A stretch of DNA of 64,000 bases. Source: Eucalyptus grandis. Lineage: Eukaryota > Streptophyta > Magnoliopsida > Myrtales > Myrtaceae. The stretch covers positions 39,130,196 through 39,194,195 of the forward strand of contig NC_052618.1 of the NCBI RefSeq assembly GCF_016545825.1, written 5' to 3'. A program made the translations under genes and the position numbers. The notes under the pieces are model-generated. The model was not told the DNA's origin and made no database searches. It worked only from the letters and a program-made list of their open reading frames with translations. How positions within the stretch are numbered: the stretch's first letter is position 1; every line of letters begins with the position of its first letter. Below are positions 36,001 through 47,300 of the stretch, piece by piece.

Positions 36001-38164
36001 TACCGAGCTTGTAATTTATTATCCGAAGAAATGCATAATTATAATCATTGATATACTAGCTAGGATAGTTTCCACATTACATTAAAATATATTTGGTGAT
36101 AGCCAAAAATGCATGCTAAAAGGATATGAAATTATGAATGGCTGATGTTTCTGGGACTATAATTTCACGAAATAATAATACAAAAGTTGCAATTTCCACT
36201 TGGAAAAAGGGTCTAGCACTCTCAATCTCAGGGTCTCTCCCTCCCCCTCTCTCGATAAAGAATATTCAAATTGGTATTCGCCACGTCATCTTTTGACGAA
36301 GTAATCAGAAGAGACAAATAAACATACCTTTGGACTTACTAGTTTGGAGCGCATTTCCCTCCAAAGAAAAAGCTCTATTCAAGTCACACATATGGCCTTT
36401 CGGCTAAAAAAATATAATCTACAAGCTCTCTGCGCCACCAATAATCTAAAATATATTGTGTAAGTCATTATTCTAAAGGGATAACTCACCGGTATCGCAC
36501 CGAGGGCGCCCGGTCCGGCATCGTCTGGGGTACGGAAGCTCTTTTCCACCGAGCACTGGCCTCTTCTTATCCACGTCGCTGTCGGGATTCCCGAGGTCAT
36601 TGTACACATCGTAATCGTATATCCTCTCGTACGACTTTCTCTCGCCTTGACCGTTCCCTCGCAGGATCGCCAGCTCCTCCTCTCTCAGCCTTCTCAGCCC
36701 GCTCGGCGTTTCCTTCGGTAAATAGCACTGCCCACCACAAGCGTCAGCAACATTGAAAATGAAAACCATGAAGCCTCAAAATTTAAATATATACATCATC
36801 AAAGAGTTGTACTAGAGTGGTCTTTATATGCACCTAAGTCTTGTGAAGGAAAAAAGAAAAAGAAAAAAGAACCTTCATTTTCAAGCCATGATCCTAAAAT
36901 GGTCTTGATATATTTATATATGTAAGAACCTCCTGAAAAATGAGAAAAAAACCCTAAATAGGAAGCTATGCAGCTCTATTTGTGATCTAACCTTATTGGT
37001 GAAGAAGACCCTCTTTTGCGGGTTATCGAACTTGGACTCAACCCACGAGTTGCAGGTGATGCTGAGAGGATCACCTGCGAACCCGTCGAGGATGATGTCC
37101 TTGAGGTATATCTCCTTGCGGTTCTCGTTCTCCACAAAAATCGCCCCGACCTCCCCGAACCCCTCTCCGACCTCGAACTCACACTCATACGTTGCCTCCT
37201 CCGCGTTCTGGCTCTTCTTGCGCGTGTACCCTTTGATTGTACCCTTCTCTTGTCCGTCTCTGTCAACAAAGTTAAAAAAATCAGGAGTGTATTAACTGTT
37301 TTAGCATCATAAGTGGAACCAATTAACTGTGAGGGAGCTGAAATTAAAGCCATGACAGCAAATGGGGCGAATCTAATGAAAGCTCGGCGAATCGGAGGCT
37401 TGGAGCTGAATATTTCTTCGGCAAGATAGTGTTCTCTTATGAGAAACTACTTTCGTCTTGAGTATAGACACTCGGCCGCTGTTTTTGGATTTCTTTCATC
37501 TTCGAGGGACTACTGTAGAGTAACGCACTTAGAACATGTACGATGTTCGATCCATTTCGCAAAGTTACATCCAGGCAATGTTGTTCCCTTCTTGTCCAGG
37601 ATTCTCCCCAATTAGTGCAGGTTAGGACCATCTCTCCGCCACCCTCACCCTCAATTCATATATGATACAAATATCACAAGTTTTGTAATTTTAAGAATAT
37701 CATATGTTTCACTTCAAATAAAAGTCAAATTATGAACATCGTAAAACATTTCGATCAAATTCATCCTATTTCTGCCCTTACTTTCTATTACAAGATGAGT
37801 TAACAAATTCAAGGTTAAAACTGACTGCTCAATACTTACTGGGGTCAAGCTCAGCACTAACAAGCTCCAAGAGGAGATCGACCCCTCCCTTTATCCCGAT
37901 TTTCGAGAGCAAGCCACCGGGGCTCTCTTTCAGAGTCACTACCGCTTTAACTGACAGCAACTTCTCGGTAGTGATTGGGCTCATTGTCGCACTGATCTTG
38001 CGCGAGACAAGCCCTACTTTAGCGCTTCTACGGCTCTTTTGGAGCACAGGCGTGGATCGTACCCGAAAACCAACGATCCTGCCATTGCCTTGGCTAAATG
38101 GCTTGCTTAAGGGGAACAAGGTTGGGGAGGCAGATTGGGATTGATGAAGCTGTGGCTTCAACAT
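33011..38164 (-). CDS. LOX2: Type-2 13-lipoxygenase, plastid (LOX copy B)
   Basis: Tandem paralogue of the gene at 5643-10938. Exons in transcript order: 38164-37840, 37257-36992, 36727-36490, 35908-35588, 35271-35186, 35045-34935, 34786-34482, 34173-33907, 33770-33011. The sum is 2679 nt, or 892 aa. Exons 3-9 have the same lengths as copy A. Iron ligands H545, H550, H742, N746 and I892 are kept. In the last 252 residues about 27 differ from copy A. Exon 1 lacks nine residues that copy A has (its TITDLMGKT segment at the start of the PLAT domain). Exon 2 lost one base at its 5' edge; the frame holds only if the acceptor AG at 37259-37258 is used instead of the one 2 bases upstream. YGGY near the iron site is YAGY (residue 753). 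Intron 3 is about 470 bases longer than in copy A. An in-frame ATG at 38485 is upstream of the TATA box and was rejected. Confidence 0.92.
35909..36489 (-). other. Enlarged intron 3 of LOX copy B
   Basis: This intron is 581 bases against 113 in copy A (8403-8515). The extra DNA, about 35960-36450, is AT-rich with no clear terminal repeats or frame. It may be an old small insertion. Confidence 0.55.
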
Positions 38165-38303
38165 GATGATGGCAGTGATGATCTTTTTTGCTGTGTTCTT
38201 GAAGGAGAGATGTGAAGTAAAAAGTTGGTGAAGACAACAATGGCTCAAAACAATGGTTATTGGGGACTTTGGGTTGATGGGATTTTGGAGAGTTGGTCTA
38301 GGG

Positions 38304-38311
38304 TTTTTATA
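38304..38311 (-). promoter_or_regulatory. TATA box of LOX copy B
   Basis: Reads TATAAAAA on the minus strand, about 140 bases upstream of the ATG, in the same surroundings as the copy A site at 11069-11076. Confidence 0.6.
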
Positions 38312-38391
38312 GAGGGAGAGGAGGAAGAAAACTGTGGCATGTGCTGTAGCATTGTTTTGGGCTTTATTTTGCCCTAAATGCGTGTACATGG

Positions 38392-38397
38392 CACGTG
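38392..38397 (-). promoter_or_regulatory. G-box (CACGTG) upstream of LOX copy B
   Basis: CACGTG about 81 bases upstream of the TATA box; site and flanks are conserved with 11139-11144 at copy A while much of the surrounding DNA differs by small indels. It is a candidate jasmonate or stress response site. Confidence 0.5.
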
Positions 38398-39476
38398 AAA
38401 ACGAAGTGGGAAATGCGAAGAGAGGAGGAAAGAAGACGGGGGACAAGACTTGTCTTCGTGTAATTTTACGAAGCAAAACTCTCATTGAATTTGGCTTTGC
38501 ATGACCGTAACATTACGTGTACAAAGATACTTCAAAGGCCTGGGAAAATTCAAGAATAAACGTGACAAAAGTTTGTTTTAGACCCGCCCCGATCCGCCCG
38601 TGTACTTTTCCACCACTTGACTCGTTCAAGGCATATATGTCTTGTCCTTATGTTTGGAAGATAATCCTAGTCGAGGTCGTACATCGTGTTTTGCAAGTTG
38701 TGGATCTCTGATTGTGAGAGCGATGAGGTTCTTCAACGTTGCTACATTGTCTTCGACTATTACTTGTCTTCGACACAACGCGTAATGCATTCAATGCCGG
38801 ATTGGGGATCAAGTTAGCTATGGTTGTCGCTCTTGGATTGCTCAATATAATTTTTAGAAATATGTTATAATTTTTTTTTTTTATGAAAATTTTGCCGTCT
38901 CACTTCTTGAAGTTAGGTTTTTTCGCACAAATTTGTCTATGCCGTCTTTCTTCAACCAAGATTTTGAGCGCCAGTGCTTGAATCTAGACCATATTTTGCA
39001 CCCTTTTTTGGATCAGGATACTGATAAGGTTTCCTTCGAGGGACTCTTATATAGGGGTCAAAATAGTTGACTGGCTCTACGTGTGACCTGCATTCCTTCC
39101 AATGAACAAGACTGGTGGTTGAGAATTTTAGAAGCGGTCTCGCCATGAAACTTCAGATGAATTGTCTTTTGATTTGATTGGGAAAGAAATTAAAAGGCCG
39201 CATAAAATGCTCGTAGAACGACGCAGCCACTTGCAACATCGCAGTGGACAATCTTCGGAGGAAGTTCACGACTTTTCCAACCAATGCAATTCAGACTAAT
39301 CTGGAGAATAATCTCTCTTGTCTTCTTGATTTTGTGGAATCATGAAACTTCATCATCGACATAATTAATCATGCGGGCGTGATTACTGACATGACTACTT
39401 TTTTATATTAAAAATGTGTGCAAAAAGAGAATTTATTCAAAAATATAAGATTCAAACATTTAACATTCAAGATTTA
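38398..39476. other. Upstream region of LOX copy B, ends at the array
   Basis: Aligns with the DNA upstream of copy A (11145-12330) and with segmental copy 2 (19998-20870), with shared words such as TTATGTTTGGAAGA, GGTTGAGAATTTTAGAAG and TGGACAATCT. The similarity stops near 39400-39476, where the 1.89-kb array begins. No coding frame. Confidence 0.6.
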
Positions 39477-40309
39477 CGGTACCATTTCTTCTTAATTTTT
39501 CAAAATGTTTTTGCAAAAGCAGCTGATTTATTTTAACCTAAGTTACTATCATGCAAATGTGGTGACCACACGGGTGCTCATCCATTATTTAAAATATTCA
39601 AGTAAATAAACTGCATCACATAAAGCAAGCTGTCATTTTTTTTTGGATTTTCTTAAAAATTAGAATTCTTTTATAAAATGCATTTTAATACTAAATGACT
39701 TAATCTTATTAATGTGGAAATTCTAATTAAATGGGTCTATTATGCGAACTAGTTATTATGCACCTTATGACCTAACTTTACTAATAAATTCTAATTAAAT
39801 GATCATATTATGCAACTAATTAACATGCACCTAAATTTTGTATTTTCGTATTTTTTTATTGAAATTCAAAACTAATAAAAACCCTACTCAAGCTATCTAA
39901 AGTAATTTTCTAATCCATTTTTGGGATTAATTTGACTTAAACCCTATTCCGTCTTAGAAAACTATTTTTTGTTTTTAACGAGAATATGAAAATGTGCCAA
40001 TTATATCTAAGACTCTAAAAAAGGCTATTTAAGTCTAATCCTAACTTATTTCTTTTAAAATATCTAAAAATGCAGTCCTAAAAATATTATCTAAAATTGC
40101 AATCCTAGAAATATAATCCTAAAAATTTGATTAATTAAACTACGTGTCTATTATATTAAACCCTAATGTCCTATATGCTTATGCAATTTTTAAATATTTT
40201 GATTTTTTTTAGTTTCTTTTTTAGTTTTTTTTAGGTTGAATAATGATTAAATTAGGGTTAAATCTAAACAATTAATATAGCCACTAAATAAAGGATCAAA
40301 ATAATTGAA

Positions 40310-40560
40310 AAAATAACCTGTCGTCTCACAAAAAGTTAAATTAACAATTATTTTAACCCAAATCATCACAACAACTCAAAATAATTAAATAATCTAGTCC
40401 GAAGTCTTACGGACCAAATTAAATAATTATTGTGATTTAACAATTAAAATTTCATCAAGAAGTCCAAAATTAATGTAATTAAAAGAATGATACGATGTCT
40501 CTCGGATCAAACTAATTATTACAAAAATCTTGGATAAAGCCTTAAGGATAATGTCTAAAC
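40310..40560. repeat. Hairpin series in the array unit (unit 1 shown)
   Basis: Within 250 bases several short inverted repeats follow one another: the AACCTGT/ACAGGTT site (40315-40337; the second stem is degraded in this unit but perfect in others), GTCCG-N8-CGGAC (40398-40415), TACGATGTCTCTCGGAT (40491-40507, imperfect) and GGATAAAGCCTTAAGGAT (40533-40550). Read on the minus strand most share a loop with AGAC. The series recurs in every unit, about 1.89 kb apart. Confidence 0.6.
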
Positions 40561-40651
40561 AATACAAATAATTAACATACAATACTACAATTCAAATAAT
40601 GAGACTTAAAAATAAGCTAACGTATCATGAAATAAATATAAAAAAAATAAA

Positions 40652-41308
40652 CTACCTAAGGCCCCGCAATGAAACAGGGGAGGCAACGGGTAGGTCAAGA
40701 GCACGGCAGCAGGCTCGGATTAGGAGCGGCGGCAGCAGGAGCTCGAGGCGGTGGCGTCGGGTGTCGCCGGGAGGGCAGCACGGCGAGAAATCCGGCGGCC
40801 GGGTCGGAGGGCAGCACGGCAACCTGCAAAAGGGGCAGAGGCGTGCGGTAATGGGCACCGCAGATCACGGCAGTCACAGCGTCGGTTCGGAGGAGGGCGC
40901 AGCGTCGGGTCGTCGCGGCGATGGTGGCTCGGGATAGGGAGCAATGGCGGAGCTATCACCGGCGGCAGACGGAAAGCGGGGGAGGACGTCGGCGCCGCAG
41001 CTGGCGTCACGGGAGGAGACTTGCGGCAGTGGTCGTTGCAGCAAAGCGTCGGGACGAGCTCGCTGGTGCAGAGGTGCGGTCGTCGGGCGTCGCACCGGGT
41101 GGTCGCGGACGCAGCAACAGCGGAGGTGTGGGCCGGTTCGGAATCGGCAGTGTCGCGGGTTGCGAAGCGCGGTGGTGTCGCGGGCGTCGGCGCTTGGGTC
41201 GTCGTGAGTCGGCGCGACGATGGCTGGTGGAGACCGGCGATGCGAGCGCAGCGGGTGAAGAGAAACTCACGATTGGGCAGCAAATGTGGGGAAGAAGATG
41301 AACAGTAA
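40652..41308. repeat. GC-rich block of the array unit (unit 1 shown)
   Basis: About 650 bases of very GC-rich DNA with GGCGTCGG, GTCGCGG and GCAGCA words. It opens with a short inverted repeat, CCCCG...CGGGG, just after CTACCTAAGG. Open frames exist on both strands with Arg/Gly/Ser- or Pro/Arg-rich products, as composition predicts. Equivalent blocks follow in each unit; the block at 28125-28840 is a diverged relative. Confidence 0.7.
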
Positions 41309-44300
41309 ATGTCCCATCACTTCTTCCCCTCTACTTTGGCTTTTTCCTTTCCTTTTCACTTCTTTCGGTACCATTTCTTCTTAATTTTTCAAAATGTTTT
41401 TGCAAGCAGCTGATTTATTTTAACCTAAGTTACTATCATGCAAATGTGGTGACCACACGGGTGCTCATCCATTATTTAAAATATTCAAGTAAATAAACTG
41501 CATCACATAAAGCAAGCTGTCATTTTTTTTTTTTGGATTTTCTTAAAAATTAGAATTCTTTTATAAAATGCATTTTAATACTAAATGACTTAATCTTATT
41601 AATGTGGAAATTCTAATTAAATGGGTCTATTATGCGAACTAGTTATTATGCACCTTATGACCTAACTTTACTAATAAATTCTAATTAAATGATCATATTA
41701 TGCAACTAATTAACATGCACCTAAATTTTGTATTTTCGTATTTTTTTATTGAAATTCAAAACTAATAAAAACCCTACTCAAGCTATCTAAAGTAATTTTC
41801 TAGTCCATTTTTGGGATTAATTTGACTTAAACCCTATTCCGTCTTAGAAAACTATTTTTTTGTTTTTAACGAGAATATGAAAATGTGCCAATTATATCTA
41901 AGACTCTAAAAAAGGCTATTTAAGTCTAATCCTAACTTATTTCTTTTAAAATATCTAAAAATGCAGTCCTAAAAATATTATCTAAAATTGCAATCCTAGA
42001 AATATAATCCTAAAAATTTGATTAATTAAACTACGTGTCTATTATATTAAACCCTAATGTCCTATATGCTTATGCAATTTTTAAATATTTTGATTTTTTT
42101 TTAGTTTCTTTTTTAGTTTTTTTTAGGTTGAATAATGATTAAATTAGGGTTAAATCTAAACAATTAATATAGCCACTAAATAAAGGATCAAAATAATTGA
42201 AAAAATAACCTGTCGTCTCACAGTTAAATTAACAATTATTTTAACCCAAATCATCACAACAACTCAAAATAATTAAATAATCTAGTCCGAAGTCTTACGG
42301 ACCAAATTAAATAATTATTGTGATTTAACAATTAAAATTTCATCAAGAAGTCCAAAATTAATGTAATTAAAAGAATGATACGATGTCTCTCGGATCAAAC
42401 TAATTATTACAAAAATCTTGGATAAAGCCTTAAGGATAATGTCTAAACAATACAAATAATTAACATACAATACTACAATTCAAATAATGAGACTTAAAAA
42501 TAAGCTAACGTATCATGAAATAAATATAAAAAAAAAATAAACTACCTAAGGCCCCGCAATGAAACGGGGAGGCAACGGGTAGGTCAAGAGCACGGCAGCA
42601 GGCTCGGATTAGGAGCGGCGGCAGCAGAGCTCGAGGCGGTGGCGTCGGGTGTCGCCCGGGAGGGCAGCACGGCGAGAAATCCGGCGGCTGGGTCGGAGGG
42701 CAGCACGGCAACCTGCAAAAGGGGCAGAGGCGTGCGGTAATGGGCACCGCAGATCACGGCAGGTCACGGGCGTCGGTTCGGAGGAGGGCGCAGCGTCGGG
42801 TCGTCGCGGCGATGGTGGCTCGGGATAGGGAGCAATGGCGGAGCTATCACCGGCGGCGACGGAAAGCGGGGAGGACGTCGGCGCTGCAGGCTGGCGTCAC
42901 GGGAGGAGACTTGCGGGTGGTCGTTGCAGCAGGCGTCGGGGACGAGCTCGCTGGTGCGAGGTGCGGTCGTCGGGCGTCAGCACCGGGTGGTCGCGGACGC
43001 AGCAACAACAGCGGAGGTGTGGGCCGGTTCGAATCGGCGGTGTCGCGGGTTGCGAAGCGCGGTGGTGTCGCTGGGCGTCGGCGCTTGGGTCGTCGTGAGT
43101 CGGCGCGACGATGGCTGGTGGAGACCGGCGATGCGAGCGCAGCGCGGGTGAAGAGAAACTCACGATTGGGCAGCAAATGTGGGGAAGAAGATGAACAGTA
43201 AATGTCCCATCACTTCTTCCCTCTACTTTGGCTTTTTCCTTTCCTTTTCACTTCTTTCGGTACCATTTCTTCTTAATTTTTCAAAATGTTTTTGCAAGCA
43301 GCTGATTTATTTTAACCTAAGTTACTATCATGCAAATGTGGTGACCACACGGGTGCTCATCCATTATTTAAAATATTCAAGTAAATAAACTGCATCACAT
43401 AAAGCAAGCTGTCATTTTTTTTTTGGATTTTCTTAAAAATTAGAATTCTTTTATAAAATGCATTTTAATACTAAATGACTTAATCTTATTAATGTGGAAA
43501 TTCTAATTAAATGGGTCTATTATGCGAACTAGTTATTATGCACCTTATGACCTAACTTTACTAATAAATTCTAATTAAATGATCATATTATGCAACTAAT
43601 TAACATGCACCTAAATTTTGTATTTTCGTATTTTTTTATTGAAATTCAAAACTAATAAAAACCCTACTCAAGCTATCTAAAGTAATTTTCTAGTCCATTT
43701 TTGGGATTAATTTGACTTAAACCCTATTCCGTCTTAGAAAACTATTTTTTTGTTTTTAACGAGAATATGAAAATGTGCCAATTATATCTAAGACTCTAAA
43801 AAAGGCTATTTAAGTCTAATCCTAACTTATTTCTTTTAAAATATCTAAAAATGCAGTCCTAAAAATATTATCTAAAATTGCAATCCTAGAAATATAATCC
43901 TAAAAATTTGATTAATTAAACTACGTGTCTATTATATTAAACCCTAATGTCCTATATGCTTATGCAATTTTTAAATATTTTGATTTTTTTTTTTAGTTTC
44001 TTTTTTAGTTTTTTTTAGGTTGAATAATGATTAAATTAGGGTTAAATCTAAACAATTAATATAGCCACTAAATAAAGGATCAAAATAATTGAAAAATAAC
44101 CTGTCGTCTCACAAGGTTAAATTAACAATTATTTTAACCCAAATCATCACAACAACTCAAAATAATTAAATAATCTAGTCCGAAGTCTTACGGACCAAAT
44201 TAAATAATTATTGTGATTTAACAATTAAAATTTCATCAAGAAGTCCAAAATTAATGTAATTAAAAGAATGATACGATGTCTCTCGGATCAAACTAATTAT

Positions 44301-47300
44301 TACAAAAATCTTGGATAAAGCCTTAAGGATAATGTCTAAACAATACAAATAATTAACATACAATACTACAATTCAAATAATGAGACTTAAAAATAAGCTA
44401 ACGTATCATGAAATAAATATAAAAAAATAAACTACCTAAGGCCCCGCAACAGAAACGGGGAGGCAACAGTAGGTCAAGAGCACGGCAGCAGCTCGGATTA
44501 GGAGCGGCGGCAGCAGGAGCTCGAGGCGGTGGCGTCGGGTGTCGCCGGGAGGGCAGCACGGCGAGAAATCCGGCGGCTGGGTCGGAGGGCAGCACGGCAA
44601 CCTGCAAAAGGGGCAGAGGCGTGCGGTAATGGGCACCGCAGATCACGGCAGTCACGGGCGTCGGTTCGGAGGAGGGCGCAGCGTCGGGTCGTCGCGGCGA
44701 TGGTGGTGGCTCGGGATAGGGAGCAATGGCGGAGCTATCACCGGCGGCAGACGGAAAGCGGGGAGGACGTCGGCGCTGCAGGCTGGCGTCACGGGAGGAG
44801 ACTTGCGGCAGTGGTCGTTGCAGCAGGCGTCGGGACGAGCTCGCTGGTGCAGAGGTGCGGTCGTCGGGCGTCAGCACCGGGTGGTCGCGGACGCAGCAAC
44901 AGCGGAGGTGTGGGCCGGTTCGGAATCGGCAAGTGTCGCGGGTTGCAGAAGCGCGGTGGTGTCGCTGGGGCGTCGGCGCTTGGGTCGTCGTGAGTCGGCG
45001 CGACGATGGCTGGTGGAGACCGGCGATGCGAGCGCAGCGGGTGGTGAAGAGAAACTCACGATTGGGCAGCAAATGTGGGGAAGAAGATGAACAGTAAATG
45101 TCCCATCACTTCTTCCCCTCTACTTTGGCTTTTTCCTTTCCTTTTCACTTCTTTCGGTACCATTTCTTCTTAATTTTTCAAAATGTTTTTGCAAGCAGCT
45201 GATTTATTTTAACCTAAGTTACTATCATGCAAATGTGGTGACCACACGGGTGCTCATCCATTATTTAAAATATTCAAGTAAATAAACTGCATCACATAAA
45301 GCAAGCTGTCATTTTTTTTTTGGATTTTCTTAAAAATTAGAATTCTTTTATAAAATGCATTTTAATACTAAATGACTTAATCTTATTAATGTGGAAATTC
45401 TAATTAAATGGGTCTATTATGCGAACTAGTTATTATGCACCTTATGACCTAACTTTACTAATAAATTCTAATTAAATGATCATATTATGCAACTAATTAA
45501 CATGCACCTAAATTTTGTATTTTCGTATTTTTTTATTGAAATTCAAAACTAATAAAAACCCTACTCAAGCTATCTAAAGTAATTTTCTAGTCCATTTTTG
45601 GGATTAATTTGACTTAAACCCTATTCCGTCTTAGAAAACTATTTTTTTGTTTTTAACGAGAATATGAAAATGTGCCAATTATATCTAAGACTCTAAAAAA
45701 GGCTATTTAAGTCTAATCCTAACTTATTTCTTTTAAAATATCTAAAAATGCAGTCCTAAAAATATTATCTAAAATTGCAATCCTAGAAATATAATCCTAA
45801 AAATTTGATTAATTAAACTACGTGTCTATTATATTAAACCCTAATGTCCTATATGCTTATGCAATTTTTAAATATTTTGATTTTTTTTTTTTAGTTTCTT
45901 TTTTAGTTTTTTTTAGGTTGAATAATGATTAAATTAGGGTTAAATCTAAACAATTAATATAGCCACTAAATAAAGGATCAAAATAATTGAAAAAATAACT
46001 GTCGTCTCACAAAGGTTAAATTAACAATTATTTTAACCCAAATCATCACAACAACTCAAAATAATTAAATAATCTAGTCCGAAGTCTTACGGACCAAATT
46101 AAATAATTATTGTGATTTAACAATTAAAATTTCATCAAGAAGTCCAAAATTAATGTAATTAAAAGAATGATACGATGTCTCTCGGATCAAACTAATTATT
46201 ACAAAAATCTTGGATAAAGCCTTAAGGATAATGTCTAAACAATACAAATAATTAACATACAATACTACAATTCAAATAATGAGACTTAAAAATAAGCTAA
46301 CGTATCATGAAATAAATATAAAAAAAAATAAACTACCTAAGGCCCTGCAACAGAAACAGGGGAGGCAACAGGTAGGTCAAGAGCACGGCAGCAGGCTCGG
46401 ATTAGGAGCGGCGGCAGCAGGAGCTCGAGGCGGTGGCGTCGGGTGTCGCCCGGGAGGGCAGCACGGCGAGAAATCCGGCGGCTGGGTCGGAGGGCAGCAC
46501 GGCAACCTGCAAAAGGGGCAGAGGCGTGCGGTAATGGGCACCGCAGATCACGGCAGGTCACGGGCGTCGGTTCGGAGGAGGGCGCAGCGTCGGGTCGTCG
46601 CGGCGATGGTGGCTCGGGATAGGGAGCAATGGCGGAGCTATCACCGGCGGCAGACGGAAAGCGGGGAGGACGTCGGCGCTGCAGGCTGGCGTCACGGGAG
46701 GAGACTTGCGGCGTGGTCGTTGCAGCAGCGTCGGGACGAGCTCGCTGGTGCAGAGGTGCGGTCGTCGGGGGCGTCAGCACCGGGTGGTCGCGGACGCAGC
46801 AACAGCGGAGGTGTGGGCCGGTTCGGAATCGGCGGTGTCGCGGGTTGCGAAGCGCGGTGGTGTCGCCGGGCGTCGGCGCTTGGGTCGTCGTGAGTCGGCG
46901 CGACGATGGCTGGTGGAGACCGGCGATGCGAGCGCAGCGGGTGAAGAGAAACTCACGATTGGGCAGCAAATGTGGGGAAGAAGATGAACAGTAAATGTCC
47001 CATCACTTCTTCCCCTCTACTTTGGCTTTTTCCTTTCCTTTTCACTTCTTTCGGTACCATTTCTTCTTAATTTTTCAAAATGTTTTTGCAAGCAGCTGAT
47101 TTATTTTAACCTAAGTTACTATCATGCAAATGTGGTGACCACGGGTGCTCATCCATTATTTAAAATATTCAAGTAAATAAACTGCATCACATAAAGCAAG
47201 CTGTCATTTTTTTTTTGGATTTTCTTAAAAATTAGAATTCTTTTATAAAATGCATTTTAATACTAAATGACTTAATCTTATTAATGTGGAAATTCTAATT

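Noticed and set aside
36976..37353. 125-aa minus-strand frame read as exon 2 of LOX copy B
   Set aside because: It is the frame produced by the upstream acceptor after the 1-base deletion and does not match the LOX sequence; the shifted acceptor restores the LOX reading.
38164..38485. Longer N-terminus for LOX copy B starting at 38485
   Set aside because: The upstream ATG precedes the TATA box and the extra 107 residues are not shared with copy A.
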